A DNA stretch of 64,000 bases, taken from assembly GCA_033675545.1 (NCBI GenBank), contig JAWDGP010001469.1:175001-239000 (forward strand), written 5' to 3'. The notes under the pieces were generated by a model. The model ran no database searches, was not told the DNA's origin, and saw only the letters and a program-made list of their open reading frames with translations. The translations under genes were made by a program, and so were the position numbers. This DNA comes from Elysia crispata (lineage: Eukaryota; Mollusca; Gastropoda; Plakobranchidae). This document shows, in pieces, positions 34,641 through 49,612 of the stretch. The stretch's first letter is position 1. Every line of letters starts with the position of its first letter.

Positions 34641-36569
34641 CGCTACATACACCCAGAAATAATGTCCTTAGTTTGTTTGGTTGCAACACAGACTAGCGCT
34701 ATTCATAGTCTGTGGTTGTTGGACGCTGCGAGTTTTATCACCACGCTCCATCCTTTTGATCTTCCACTATGAAGTTAATTTTATGACCTTTCACTTTAAA
34801 GGCTTTTTTTTTTTTAAATCACACCATTGCTCTGCATTTAGACTATATCTGGATCAAAATCAAGTATGTTCAAATATCACTGATCAACACAAGGTGATAC
34901 ACTGTATTTCCGTAGATTCGCGGACCTAGCATAGTTACAAAATATGACAAGCCTTCTGTATGACCAGTTGTGACGATATAAAGGGCAGTTGTGTATCTTT
35001 GCCCCAAGAAATCCAATGTGATGAAGTTAATTGATGTGAACAGTCTGAGTTACATGTTAAATATATTAACTTGTGTTCTTTTCACTCTTTCAGCGATGTA
35101 CGTTTTATGTTAATTCTTCACTAAATCTTGCTCTATGTTAGAACGAAATGGGTTGCAGCGGCAGTATCCCCACGATCTTTGTATACATGGTTGAGGATTT
35201 TGGTTCTCTAATGATCTTTATAGTGTTTGTAAACAATAATAAAGCGCTTTATGCTCTGAAACGTTGCCTTGCAATCTTCGAACAATATTAATTACTGTTG
35301 TCTTCAGCTCAATTTTGCGTAAATCAAATAGAAGTCTTGCTCAACATGCAAATGATGGGTGTATGTATGTATCTTTACCACTTCAACTACTTCTTATTTG
35401 GGGATGGGGAGATTTGAATGACACGGTGTATTTGTATATACGTGAATTGGTCTTCACATTCTACACTAATGATTATCGGTCGAGGCGAACAAAATACAAT
35501 GTATACATGAGCCACTCTTCTCTTTTTTCTTTATTTACCATAATTTGCATCCGATCTAAATATGTATTAGGAAAAATGTTTCTTTGGTAACAATAATTAT
35601 CTCCGACATCAGGGCATGGTTTAAAAAAAAAAATAATCTTATAATCACAGAAAGTAAATGTTCCGGTCTTGATAAGTTTGCGTGTTGATAATATGTCAAT
35701 CTTTATTCATGGATGTTCGCCTGTATACATAGAAACAGCAGGGTTGATCGCCGGGAGAGAAGGGGGAGAAGAGGGGATATGGGAAGAAAGAGGATGAAAA
35801 AAAAAAGGAAGTAGTTGAAGTGGTAGCGATGAAAACGGCAAAGATACTGCATTGGTGGTAGCAGTAGTTATACCAGAAGAAATAGCGGCACTAGTATTCA
35901 AGACAGTAGTAACAGTGGTAGTCGAAGTAATTTTTCATCTTCCGCGTGAGATGAGACTATCAGCTAAGGCTACTTTTTAGATATATGCATGCTTGTTTGA
36001 GCGTGCATCTTTGTTTCGTTTCACCTACCGAATTTATTATTAGGAACGAATACACACGGTGTCTCTGTAATAAATAAAAACGACTTGCGTCCTTGAGTAA
36101 TGACTTCACAAATGAATATCACGAAGAAAGCCAATATTAAGGTCAGGTTATCGCCGAAAATGCACATCACACCGCAGCAATAGCCCTTCCGAAACTGCAT
36201 GGAGAGTTCGCATAATACGAACACGGTTTCATTTGCAGGAACAGGGACTTCTAGCCAAGCTAGCATGCTGCACTGGGTGTAAAGTGTCAGACATGGACAG
36301 GATTGATATGACACGGTCAAAGTGACAGCCGCTACAAAGACTACATAATTATCTTATCTTTAATCTGCGCTTACAGTAAATGAACAGTGATTGTTTCTAT
36401 AAACCAATGCAAAGCTAACGAGACCTATATTATGTTTCTGGAGAGAACAAAACAAGAACCGCACATGTAAACAAAGGCCAGGATGGATGAAAAGCTAAAG
36501 GTCATGCCGAATGAATTTGGAGGAGTAGGTTCACAAAGATGGGGCATGAGATGGAGGATTGAGAGTAGC

Positions 36570-36570
<1 letters not shown>

Positions 36571-36662
<92 letters not shown>
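36571..36662. repeat. (GA)n tract
   Basis: About 90 nt of pure GA. Confidence 0.96.
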
Positions 36663-36666
<4 letters not shown>

Positions 36667-38405
36667 AAGAAACCTTGTAGAATTTTAAACCTCTTTCAAC
36701 AAACAATATTGTTTTAAGGCGCATATATCTTTCGGGTCCAAATTTTACACGCGTGAGTGATAAATAGCTATTTATACAATGAACATCCACAGAACTAGAT
36801 GCTGGAGGACATTGTAACCAAGACAAAAGCCGGTTTAAAATCAAGCAAAGCGTGTGTTTTTAGAAATAGAGGCTAACAACGAATAGCGTATGAAGAATTC
36901 CTGATTTTCAACAAAATGCGAGAGATTTAAAAATACAGAAACTGGGAAAGCGGCTTTAGCACAGTGTGGATGGCAGAGACAAGCCAAAAAAAAACCAAGA
37001 TTGTTTGTACATATAAATAGTGTATCAATGTCGAGCTTATTCTACCAGTTTGTGTATTTTATGTTTAACTTTGGAAGGAGAAGAAAAATGAAGAAATTCG
37101 TAAAAAGTTATATATATTTTTTTTAAATGCAAGTTATATCGGTCAAACTCGAAGTTCTTGTTTTTTCAACCCTGCGCACATAAACCAAAAAAAAAAATAA
37201 TAAATAAATAAGTAAAAAAAAGATAGCCAACAACTAGAAAAATCACAGTTTTTTTTTCACTCCATTCCATTTTTTAATGCATTATGCCGTTTCTGGCATT
37301 CAAAGATTCTTTCGTATTCATACGCCCGTTTACACCGTTCACCTCATCCAGAACTCACCGCGGACGTACATCTTGACCGCTCTTGACCTCTCTGTCCATG
37401 AACCTGGGAGATAACTTGGTCGATATTCAACCAAGGCTTCAGCAAAAAAAAAAAAAAAAAAAGAGCAGTAGGGCTTTTCAGAGTCGTTGTGGTAGCACCT
37501 ATCCCAGTGGTAGAACAGTAACACACAAGTCGTGGTGATGAGAGTAATATCACAATTAGATCTAGTGGCGGATGCGGCAAAGTGGAACAGACAACACAAT
37601 AGCCTTACCGAGAACAATGATTGCAGCATCGGCACAAGTTTCGTGAATACTTTTCAAAAGTTATCAAAATAGGCAAAAATGAAATAAAAAAGGTTTAATT
37701 TAAAAACTTTTTGCACATTCACGCAGAACATATTCTACAAGCCAGTAGAGGTCACCGTGAGTGATGAAAGATTGCAAAAAGTTTAATTTATTTAAAAAGA
37801 AAGAAAAAAAAGGTAAAAATACTATAATTATGAGATTGAAACATTTGACTGTTGGGAACACAACGTAAGTCTCTCTCCTTCTGTCACTCTTTTTTACTGA
37901 TCCTAGGTTATACCAGCAGGTAAACCTAGGGCGATTCTTTCTTCTTTCTATCTGTCTATCTTTGGCCAAGTGATAAGCACCGAACGGACTTGTTGGAATG
38001 GCTCAGGCCTAAACCACCATACATATTTGTAGGAGTTGGTTCAGTTCTGTACAAATCTCTCTTTATATAAGGATAGGTGCTGGGCAATTTCTTGAACGAA
38101 ATGCCCAGTCCCAAATTATTCACTTCCAAACAACATGCTGCGTGCGATTGGCGATGTTCGAAGGAGCACAGCACACGGCTGGCTATAATCGTGAAAACGG
38201 TCTTTTGTCCACTTGCCAAGCGCAATGCATGATGGAATGCGACAAAAATAAACCTCGCAGAGGAGACCCTTGTCGACTGGCTCAACAGGACTGTTGTATG
38301 AGCGATAGAAGGAGAAAGAGAAAGTGAAACTTTATAGAACAAAAAAAAAACAACATCAAGAGGGTGTGGCAGACAGGAGCTAGATCGAGGAGAGCAAAAT
38401 AGGGG

Positions 38406-38500
<95 letters not shown>

Positions 38501-38517
38501 GGAGAGGGAGAGAGAGG
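38406..38517. repeat. (GA)n tract, impure at its 3' end
   Basis: About 85 nt of GA followed by GGGAGA variants. Confidence 0.95.
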
Positions 38518-38589
38518 TAGGTGTACGGGTAAGCACCCGACCAAGACATGTTTTTGAAACATAAAGGTTACCCAAGTTTTTGAGAAGGA

Positions 38590-38895
38590 AATCCTAGAGT
38601 ACAGGTCAGCGTAATGACCGCGCTAAGCGGCTTAGAGTCCTGAACTGATCCCAAGAATAAACCAGGCGTGACCAAAACTCCGCAGTGGGAAAGAGAAAGG
38701 CAACTCAGGCTGAACTAAGGTTATTACGTCAAGTGCAATATTAACCATTGTCGGGCGGAAGACCAGCGAAAATCCGGACAGGGCAGTTCGGTCATCACGG
38801 GAAAACACACTCAGACGTAGTCAGTCTAAGTTAGGGTCAGTGCATGACCTGCTTGACCACAGAGGACTGTGTCTGTGCCAGCACTGGTCAGTTAG
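38590..38895. other. GC-richer non-coding block, possible old dispersed repeat
   Basis: About 300 nt clearly richer in G+C than its surroundings, without an open frame. Segments such as GACCGCGCTAAGCGGCTTAG look like an imperfect palindrome. It may be a decayed SINE or LTR fragment; no second copy is visible in this window. Confidence 0.3.
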
Positions 38896-39089
38896 CTATA
38901 TTCATAATGTAGTCAAATAAACTCTGATGTAAACCTATGCAGGGACGAATTAAGAATGCACTCCGAACATCATTTAATAAAAAAGAAGATAGTAATACTA
39001 CATACGTTTTTAGGCTTTTGCAATTCTTTAAAAATAGCAATTGCGCTACAAGAGAAAAAAAATAACAGGACGGAAAGGAACAACAACAA

Positions 39090-39090
39090 A

Positions 39091-39150
<60 letters not shown>
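39090..39150. repeat. (AAT)n tract
   Basis: About 20 trinucleotide units, uninterrupted. Confidence 0.96.
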
Positions 39151-39151
<1 letters not shown>

Positions 39152-39357
39152 GTAAGCAAAGATAAGCTTAAAGATGGAAATAGACAGATAAATAGAAAGG
39201 TAGATAGATAGATAAATAGATGTAGGCAGGTTGTAAGATAAATAATTAGAGAAATCGTTAGTCAGGTGATATACATTGGTGAGTGGACAGACATATAAGA
39301 GAGAAGCTACATCTACGATCTGGCATCGGTATAAAAGATATCCATGCACTCACTCTG

Positions 39358-39486
<129 letters not shown>

Positions 39487-40630
39487 AGGAAAACCAAAAA
39501 CTACTGGCAAGGTTTTACAGAAATATCGACATCGGGCAGTTTTGCGGATGCGAAAAATAGCAAAACACATAGAAGCCAAAGTGAAAACAAAATATGTAAA
39601 AGTTATAGTGATTATACTATACAAACATTGCATTACATCTAAAAATGCTGAATGCCCATATTCCAACCACATAGCCTGCATTCCAAAGCCTTCCTGTCTT
39701 TCAAAATGTTAATATCTTAGTGGTTGAGGCTTTTACGGAAAGAACCGGTCTAACCGGGCGCAGCATTTATCGTGATAGTTAAAAGGAAAAAAAAAACAAC
39801 AAAACATTGCGGAATGCTGGGATGGCAGTAGGCCACGCCCTTTGCCCTCTGACCTAACCTTAATAGTGACACCCAATAGAACTGTGATGACAGTGGCTGG
39901 CGACAAGGTTTTTCCATGCAGCATCTCCTGAAGTCAAAAGATATTATCCTCGCTTTTTGCACGGCGAGATCTTTGTTCCACCACGCTTGGTGCGTTTCCA
40001 ACAATCATTGTCGACAAAGTTTAGCTGGATCTACTTTCTAAAGCATACAGCTGATATAAAGCAACTAGCGTGAAATGAGAATTTTTTTTTTTTTTAAGCA
40101 CAAACTTTTATTTTCATAGAAACAAGCTGCGAAGAAGAATACAAGGCTTTTGGTAACGAAACAAGGAATCTATTAGTGCCTTTTGACACCTTAATAAAGA
40201 AAAACCCAGAATGATTAGAGAACCAGACGCTTTTCTTCTTTGAATTTACATCTTCAAAGTGTCACAAAACGAACATAACACTGCGATTTTTGAAATGTTT
40301 CATCGTTTTCGTGTAACATACATATTAGATAAAATCGCATTAAGCCTTGCCATGCCACTCTCTGGATGGACTAATCATTCCCGATCTATTTAAAAGCTTG
40401 AAAAACCAAGACAACCCCGCCCTCCCCATATAACTATTCCATGACCGTACTGTCCAGGCCAGCACCCCTCTTCTGACATGCCACCCTTCAGATGACAACC
40501 CACTATTTTAAATTAAATCTCGAGACACACCGACGAGGCGAATACAAAGGGAAGCCCACTTCACAGCTTTCAGAGGACGTGACTCAGAAGATCGGTGTCA
40601 AGGAGAATGCACTCCTTTTCGTTCATCGCA

Positions 40631-40631
40631 T

Positions 40632-40695
<64 letters not shown>

Positions 40696-40780
40696 TCTCT
40701 CTCTCCATCTCTCTCTCTGTCTCTCTCTCTCTCCCCCTCCATCTTTCTCTCACACTCCCCTTATCTCGTTCTCTTTCTAT
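40631..40780. repeat. (CT)n tract, impure at its 3' end
   Basis: About 58 nt of pure CT, then interrupted pyrimidine-rich sequence. Confidence 0.93.
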
Positions 40781-41469
40781 CTCGCTTCCCCTATCTATAC
40801 GTAGACACATTTTATTACAGGCGCTAGAGTGAGGCTAGGCTAACTAAAAACCCGAATAACCTATGACACACAAAAGTAATTATATAAATTCAATAACATA
40901 TAAGTAACAGCCATCAGTTTATCTTTCGTCGACAAAACTATTCATTTCAAGTAAAAAAAAAAATGAGGGAGCCGTAATTACATACTAGTCTTTTTAAGGC
41001 ATTTTTTTTTTACTTCTTTGTATCTTGTTTGTGAAGTTTGGAGATAAAGTTCAACTTTTAAATTGGCTTTTCAAATCAGTATTTTTTTTTTTTTTTTACT
41101 ATGAACGTCGTAGTGTTGAATTTACGTTGTCGATTTGATGATAGCTGGGTTTGGGTATGCGAGCTCTGACTCTACAGGATAAGACCAAAAACCAAACGGC
41201 GCAGGTTTAAAATCAACGACGCGGTGAATTAGATCTAACCACTGCATACAACGCCCTTCTAAACACGCAGATTATGAAATTACTGCGCGTCAAATTAGTT
41301 CACCGCAAGACATAAGAATAGTATTTACTCCCTATACACTATAAGATGAATCGAGTGGGAGTATTTCCCAAAGGACTGAATGTCGCAATGTCTCAGCCCC
41401 AATTCTTTACCTTCGACCTCCCTATTCGTAAAGCCATAGAGATAATCCATGAAATAAACCAGACTGGAA

Positions 41470-41986
41470 CTTTAGAAGCTTACGAGACAAAAATGTTAAA
41501 CAGAATCCCGCTTGACACATTTAGGGGAATCTTTACAGCTGTAAACGTGCAAAAAAAAAAAAAAAAAAAAAATAGCCTCACGCATTGCCCACAGCCGTTT
41601 TAGTAAGCCCCACCTTGTGCCAATAATGATGCGATAACCTGGTATATGTGACTATTGTCTTGTATTTACTTGCAGTTACACTTCCTTCTCAGTAAGGAAC
41701 GGTCGCTGTTACCCATTAATCTATAAATAAATAAATTCTTTTACGTCCTTAGGTCAACCATACTGCGTCTTACGTTAAGGATTTTAAGGGCTTAGGAGAC
41801 AAAGATATAAACGGAGCCCAGCTGCTTCGGTGAATCTTTGCAGCTATAAACATGAAGCATTGCAGTCCAGGGTCCCTTATAAAAAGCCCCACCCTGTAAC
41901 AATGATGTGTTCTCCTAGTACCGGTGTTAATATTGTGTTGTATTTTATTCACACTTCCTTCTCAGTCAGGAACGGTCACCGTTACA
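41470..41986. repeat. Diverged tandem duplication, about 250-bp unit
   Basis: Copies at about 41,470-41,718 and 41,782-41,986 share GAATCTTTRCAGCTRTAAACRTG, AAGCCCCACC, GTTGTATTT/GTCTTGTATTT and CACTTCCTTCTCAGTNAGGA in order. Copy 1 carries a 22-nt poly(A) insertion and other extra bases. Confidence 0.8.
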
Positions 41987-44900
41987 TTGTGTCCTTAACA
42001 TGAATTATGGGACGTCATTCAAGGGCGCGGTCCTTGGTTGGTGACATCATAAATTGTACCTCATTCAACCAAACCAATGGGCCTGGGTATAGAGGGAAGA
42101 AGAGTTATTTGCCATGGAATTTGCACGGCTCCTATAAGTTGATAACAGAAAATAGTAGTTGTAGTAATTGCTAGTTGATTTTACAGTTTCGGGCTTCAGT
42201 TTTATCTACGATCAGGTTTATTTTATCAAATTACTTCATTGAAGGAGCTGAACTTTTAATATACAATAAGCAAATGGACACAAAGTAAGGATCTAAATGG
42301 CGGTACATTTCATACTACAAAATCTTTCAATCTCTCACTTCCGATGTAGAAAAAAGGACACAAAAAAAAGAGAGCAACAATTAAAAAAAAAACACGCAAA
42401 AAATAAGACCAACAATCAACAACAACAACAACAAAAAAACCCACTATGATCACCAACCCATGTTTTGATGACTGCAGCATGAAACCAAAAAAAAAAAAAT
42501 AATAATAATAATCGTGTAACAAAATCCTAACAATCATGCTTCTCCGGATGGCATGAAATTACAGAAGCGAACTCCTCGCTTTACATCATTTCTCATCACG
42601 ATCATTTAGGTCTTGTAACGGCAAACTGTAGTTTAATTAAATCACACACACACACACACACACAGATACCCTCATACGAGATAAACATCCAACGCTGAGA
42701 GAGTCTCGGATAACCTATGGTGCGAGAGATACTACTCTCTCTGGATAACCCGGTGCAAAAATATCGGTGTTGCCTCACATGGCGTTAGTTTGATTCTTCC
42801 GCGTGGAAAATCTGAGAACTCTAACAAAAAATAATTATGATTGACAACGCAATAAAGGTACTCATTACCACTATAGCGCGCAACATCTCACTTACTGTCA
42901 CTGCTATTTTGAACGATCGCATGTCATGTCATCGAGGCTTCCTAAAAATGAATACAGGCCAAGTCGCCGAAGGTATTTGCATAATTATTTGAGTTATAGT
43001 GATATATTTCCTTTAACTTTTGGGCATAGTTAGGACAGAAGTGTACCCAGAACGCACTTATAATTCAGCCTACATGCTAACACAACAAAAATATCCAAAT
43101 GTCCTAACTCTGTCAAAGAGTTAAATGATATAGCTCACTCTTTGACTTACTGCAAGAGTTTGTTCGTTTCGGTGACATGGTTTGTATTTGAGGAAGCCTC
43201 GTATGTCACTCAAAGTAAGTGAGAGTCATCGAATACTCGTGTAGTGCACTCAGTGACGCAATAGTGCTTGAAGAAAATAATAATGCCCCTCCATTATTTT
43301 AAACGGCAAATATATGCATTTCCTGGAAGAGGCTCTTATGTCATGATGAGTCATAGGTCTAAAAAAATAAAGTCCTTTCTTTAAGAGACACAAGGTATAT
43401 TGTGGTATAACCATGACAGATGACACTAAAATAGTTCCTCATCATTCCTAGTCGGACAAAGGTTTGAGCCTTGTTGTATCACAAGAGGCACTAATGGAGC
43501 ACTGAAGATAGAGACTGTCACCCCCCCCCCCCCCAGGTAATGCATGCATACGTATACATTAGGATTTCTCAGTCATGCTTCCAAACAGAGAAAACAGATT
43601 TGGAAAGATAGGGTTCAAATGGTTATGGCACTTTGAGCATTTACATGAACAGAAATAGCTCTACGCATTTGCCCCATGGAAAATCTTGTACAGTGATGGG
43701 CTGACTGGTTGGTAATCCCAAGCCATAATAGAGCAACGATAATTTTAGGGATGGAAATTTGAAGGGAATAAAAATGTTTGTATAAAGAAGCGCACTCTTT
43801 AGCTTTCTTACTTTCTTATTATTTTTAGTTTAATTTCCAAACCACAGGCATTACAGGATGAATATTTGTTTCCTTCAAGGTTCTCTCAACTTTCCTTAAG
43901 ATCTGACGGGATAACGAGTGTGGTGTGGACATTACAATTCTAGTGTTAATGTTTTGATTTTTTAAGTATTGCTTTTGCTGTTGTAATAGCTTTTACATAA
44001 TGGACCATATACCAGTTTCAACACTCGTCTTATTGGATTGCCATGGTCTTTTGGCCAATTTGTTCGACAGCTGTTACTGCATCCTCCAAGCAAACCAAAA
44101 AAAAAAAAAAAATAGGTGAGCAAAATCCAAATCTTCGCTCCAATTTATAATACAGTTTGATTACATCTGAAAAAAAAAACCAAACACATGAACATTACAA
44201 ATGTTGGTCTCAACACAAGTCCAGCGTCTTTACCAGCTTCTCCGACTGTGCACAATGCGCTTGAAATCGGTGCGTGAGGTCATTAAACCGACGCACCCGC
44301 ACGAGATTGCACAACTTGTATTGATCAACTGCAGGACTCCAGTAACCGTTCAGCGAGAGGTATTGATAGATTTATTGGGCCAGTGGGATGCAGAGGCTGG
44401 TTGACACACCTTTCCCATTAAGTCGGCTTCAGAACAGTTTCATTCTTCAAAGCGCTTTAATGTATCTTTCCGAATTCCTTTCAGTCTCACCACGTCTCTA
44501 AACACACTTGACGAATGGTAAACATGACCTGACCCATGGATCCCCAACAGGTGCTCCACTCGGATTTAAGCTCTTTCCCTCGACCGCCTCTTTTCACACA
44601 GATACTTCCTTTGTTAAGCTTTCTTGAGACATCTTTCTTGCGCTATAAATGGGTATAATAAACATATGGACAAACTTTCATAAGAAGTGAGAGCACGCTA
44701 TTTTTGTGTTCAAACTATGTCAAAAGAAACCAACACAAACACCGTGCCCGCATTGATACAAGGATTGATGATGGAACACCGTTCTATTTCGTCAGAAAAC
44801 GTCTGCATTCGAGATGTTTACCAGCCAATTCGATTTAATAGGGCAATAATAAAGAGGCGAGGCTCAAGCACGGCCTTGTTTTTTGTTTGTTTGCTTTTTC

Positions 44901-45076
44901 TTTCGTTTGTTTTCTAATTTAAGACTGTAATACTTATGCGTCATATTTTCGACGAGGCGTAACTTAATTGCACACATCTGGACTCTCTTGCTCCAACATA
45001 AGAGGTGATGACGGACTGATAATCTTTATTGATTGACTTCATACGTCAACAAAATGCGCCTCTTAATTCGAATACG

Positions 45077-45103
45077 TATATATATATATATATATATATA
45101 TCT
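45077..45103. repeat. (TA)n tract
   Basis: About 25 nt of AT dinucleotides. Confidence 0.9.
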
Positions 45104-45689
45104 ATACCCGCAGTTAAGCAACATTGAAAGGCTCGATTTATCCCTCTATTCTCATGTACCATTCAATAGCGTCACAAAAGATCTGTTTCTTAATCTGCTC
45201 AAAAGTTATTAGAAATTGCTCATCTCAGTCAAACAATATACGACGCGGAGGAAAATAATTAAAAAAAAAAAAAAAAACTAGCCATAAGCATGCGCGTCTG
45301 ATATTATTACTGTTTCCTTTCCCCTTCTAGACAGACAAGCACGCACACACATACTTGTCTTGCATGAGATGACAAGAATCTTGATCCAGTCAGTGTTTTA
45401 TTTATTTATTTATTATTATCTTTTTTGGTTATATTTTGTCGTTGTCAGGGAGGCAAGGAAAAATGCGACAAGAGTGTAAGAAAAGAAAATCCCGATGGCG
45501 TTAAAAAAACCCACCACCAAACTATTCCCAACCTGCGCCACAGTAACTTAACATACAGTGTACTATTTTAATAATAGATGCTGATGTCTTAACTAACGAG
45601 TCGGTGGTTTGTGTCGAAATTATGCATTTAGTGTTGCAATTGGTGAAAAGACTGCATTTAACGTCAGCCTCTAGTAGAGTCAGCGCTCT

Positions 45690-45713
45690 GTGTGTGTGTG
45701 TGTGTGTGTGTGT
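45690..45713. repeat. (TG)n tract
   Basis: Eleven or so TG dinucleotides. Confidence 0.9.
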
Positions 45714-48440
45714 CTTCGCTCCGCTTGGCTAAGCGTCACGCGTGACTTTCGGCTTCACCCTGTTGACAAAATTAGTGATGATGAGTCAATCTGAGAAACA
45801 CGTAAGTTTCCACGGTTCATTTACTCTCAAACTGCTTCATAATCCCGCCCCAAGAGCGTTTTTCTTTTTTTTTTCTCTTTCTTTTTCTTCTTTTTTTTTT
45901 TAATGAGCAAGTCAGGATGATTAAAAAGTTTGAACCAAAAGGACCTCTCTGTGACGCCGCTGACTAATTATTATAAGCTATATTTACATCTTAATTGAAC
46001 ATGACGAAGACACTAATAATATTGAAAATACACATTCCAAGGAGGAAGAAATTGTTAGAGCTGTGACCAGACTCAAAGAGCGCCAAATGGAGGGAAAACT
46101 TGGAGCAAACACAAACAAATCAGAGAGGAAAAAAGTGAATTTCAAAATTAAAGGAAAATGTTGAAAATCCTCTGATTGATTATTTTGCCTTTGAATTATC
46201 AAATTTCAACAATTGGGGTTGGTGTAAATCTCTTTTGATTTGAAAGTCTCAAACAAGTGTAAGAGCTAATAACGACACACATGAAACAGAAATAAGGAAA
46301 AAAAGTAACACAAAAACATTCTCAAAACATAAACCGTTGAAAATTAAAACGTCCTCCCAGACTGGTCTCCCCTAAAGTTGTCTTCCCTGAGCTCCGCTAG
46401 GACTGATGTTAACAGGACTGACTTATTATGGCAGCTTACAATCATGGCTGAACTAAGCTACCAGTGGTGACCTCTACCAGCTGCCACAGTGTGTGTGTGT
46501 GTGTATGCTACTACCAGTGCCCGCATATCTAGATCTGGTCCTTCAGAATGATGAGATGGTGGTTATTATCCTCCACATCCGAGCAGACCAATTTCGCTGA
46601 ATTAAGATAGATCGACGTAAATAATTTTCAAGCTCACAAAATGCCAAGCTTACTGTGCATCCGTGTCCATGAATAATAAAACCATCAGGGCTACGAGAAA
46701 ATTAGACACTACAAACAATTTGCTTGTCTGTTTTCTGCGTCGTTTTGCATAGAATTTTCAACGTTTTTGTTTTATTTTGAAAATAAATTTCTCCCTTTTG
46801 CTGCAAAGAATGATATTCAAACGCTAAGTCTGAAAAATAACATGCGGGTAATAGATGATTCTAACTCGTCATATTTCATTTATAATAATGTACTCCATCA
46901 CAGCATTTCTCGCGGCTTGAAGTCTTCGTTTAAAGCGATTGATAATCCTTAACATCAACAGAAGACAAGCGCCCCCCACACCCACCTCAAAAAAAAAAAA
47001 AAAAATTTAAATAAATAAATTTTTAAAAAAATTATCATTAATAAATACATTTTTTCTCGAGACTTTTATCATGATAAGTATAAAAAAAATCATAGCTCGA
47101 ATAATTGAGCTGTCTTTGCTTTTAAAACGAATGTTCAGCTTGAATTATAACAGAGAAGGGGAAAAAAAAAAAAAACTAGAGAAAATTGTACCACTTGAGA
47201 GACTTCTGTAGAGTGTATCTAAGCAAAAGAATTTCTATGCAGAACATGACTTGTATTGTCGCACTGTCATATCCGTGTAAAGCACGAGATGTTCTAAAGT
47301 GGGGTAAACAGGATGTCTACTGAAAATGGACGAATTAATATAAATCAAGTTTCCATCAGATTCTACATGTTGCATGTTAAAAACATCCTAATGAATGTAT
47401 TTCTTTTTCAACATTGCTCGTGAATCAATGCACTTCACGCTGTCTTAGTAAAAAAAAACAAAAGAAAACACGGAGTTACAAACAAAAAACAAAACAAAAC
47501 AAAACTAAAGTTTTGATGACAAGAATATTTGCTAATGGGACTGTAAAAAAAATACCAATTCGCATTTACAAAAAAAAAATATTTAAAACCAGATGCTATA
47601 ATATTCCCCGGGCTCCGCAGATCTATAATGAAAGCTAGGCTGGCAGCACGAAGTTATCAAATTTGTAGCAGTGGCATTAAATACGTCGGCCATGAGACGC
47701 CTGGGAATTTCCTATTAACGGTTGTTTGCCCTGTGTCAACGCGGGACGCCGCATCATTGGCAGGCAAAGCCCTTCATCGATAGATCTAGCTCTTGCCTGC
47801 TTTCACTCCCTTAACCTTCTGCCAAACTTCGGAAGTGCGGTTTACTGTGAGCACCCAGGGACTGCTCACAGAAAAGGGGAACGATGTTCAGAGTGTGAGC
47901 ATTACTGCTTGTCTGACACCCTGGTTGTAGGATTTGATTCCTTTTCTTTTTCTTTTTTTTTTTTTTGGTATATATTTTTCCTTATACCTCTAAGGTTTCC
48001 TTAAAAACTTTAAACGGAGGCTTTCTCCGTGAGCCAGCAGTTTTGAGCAATTCTTCATCTCATAAGTTTCGAATATAAGAGTGCAAACCTCTCGAGTCTG
48101 ATGCAAACGGGTTCGCATTCCAAGAATAATGACTTTAAGTGTTCACAAAACAGAAGAGACTCACATAAAGAATTATTTCTATCGATTGCAATTATTTATC
48201 TGCTATCGATAGCCGTGCATCAAATGTAAAATCGCAAATTAAAAAAAAAACAAAAATAAAAACCAGCATTACAAAGATCGAATAACATGATAAAACGTCG
48301 ATACTATCGATGGCTTAACATGAAGGCTTCCTATCCCTTATCTGTTGTATCGATGACCAGATGAGGCTTGAAATAAACATTAGAAAAGACTTGTCTCGAT
48401 TGCAGAATTTCAAAATAAATTAATGTATTCCCTTCTCCCA

Positions 48441-48590
<150 letters not shown>

Positions 48591-49544
48591 TACAGGAAAT
48601 ACTTCACATCAAACGAATAAAAAAAACAGTTGTTTTGCCCTCGGCTCACGCGGCTGATTTATGACAGAAACGGCAGCAGATACTCGCGTGTATCCACTTG
48701 AAGCTCTAGTGTTGCCGCTTGGAATTTCCTTATGTTACACCAGCAGCGGTGACAAAGTAGGCACTCAGGCTGCGGTCACTATAATCTGTTTCGAGTAAGA
48801 CTGCGTGGATGGGTTACCATGGTAACCAGTGTTTACAACGCATTGTCAATGCTCTCCTTGTCAAGTAAAAGACACCGCTGGATTCTCGTCAATATGTCTC
48901 GGTATGTCTTAAGGAGATCGAAGGAAAAAAAATGTAGGTCTTATAAAACAATGTACTGATATTGATCCCCAGCTTTTTCTCAAATACTTTATCGCTTCAT
49001 AAAACAGAAGAACACTCATCCACTGTACACTCGGATTAGCTCTTGAACATTACGTTTTGTCTTGAACAGCATTAGGAGGCAAATCTGTCTGGTCACATTA
49101 AGCTTATTGATTTCTCAATGTCATCCAAGGAACTTCGACCATTTAAGGCGTGTCTACCTAGAATTTTGTGCTTTATTATTATTTTTTTTTAAACCTTAGG
49201 GCTTTCAACTACCAAACTGAAAACGCGCATTCAGTTGTATCTTAATCTGATCTAGCCATAAAGAGGTAAAATAATGTAGCCTGTTATTCAATTTCAACCA
49301 CATAAAGAACCTTCACTATGACATATATATAAAAGAAAAAAACTATGTTAGTTCGATTTACACAAAGATGAAGGCGTACTTACAGTTGCCTCTAAGGATA
49401 AAGAATAAGCACAAAAGAACATTAAACAGAGTTATGTATTAAAAATAAAGTTCGTTCCAATTTCGAAGAGCTGAGTTTCTAACACTAGGCCACAGTTCAT
49501 AAGAGGATAAGATCTATTTGGATTTAACTCTTTAACTCAGGGTG

Positions 49545-49564
49545 AGAGGGAGAGAGAGATAGAT

Positions 49565-49604
<40 letters not shown>

Positions 49605-49612
49605 GGGGGGGG
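49545..49612. repeat. (GA)n tract with GATA and a G run
   Basis: Short GATAGATA start, GA with AAAG interruption, ending in a G homopolymer. Confidence 0.92.

Noticed and set aside
37339..37635. Minus-strand open frame beginning MPMLQSLFS, with fair donors nearby
   Set aside because: The hydrophobic start could look like a signal peptide, but no partner exon or family can be found and the frame runs through a poly(A/T) stretch.
44687..44917. 76-residue open frame with a hydrophobic end
   Set aside because: The hydrophobic tail comes from a T-rich run; no homology or gene context.
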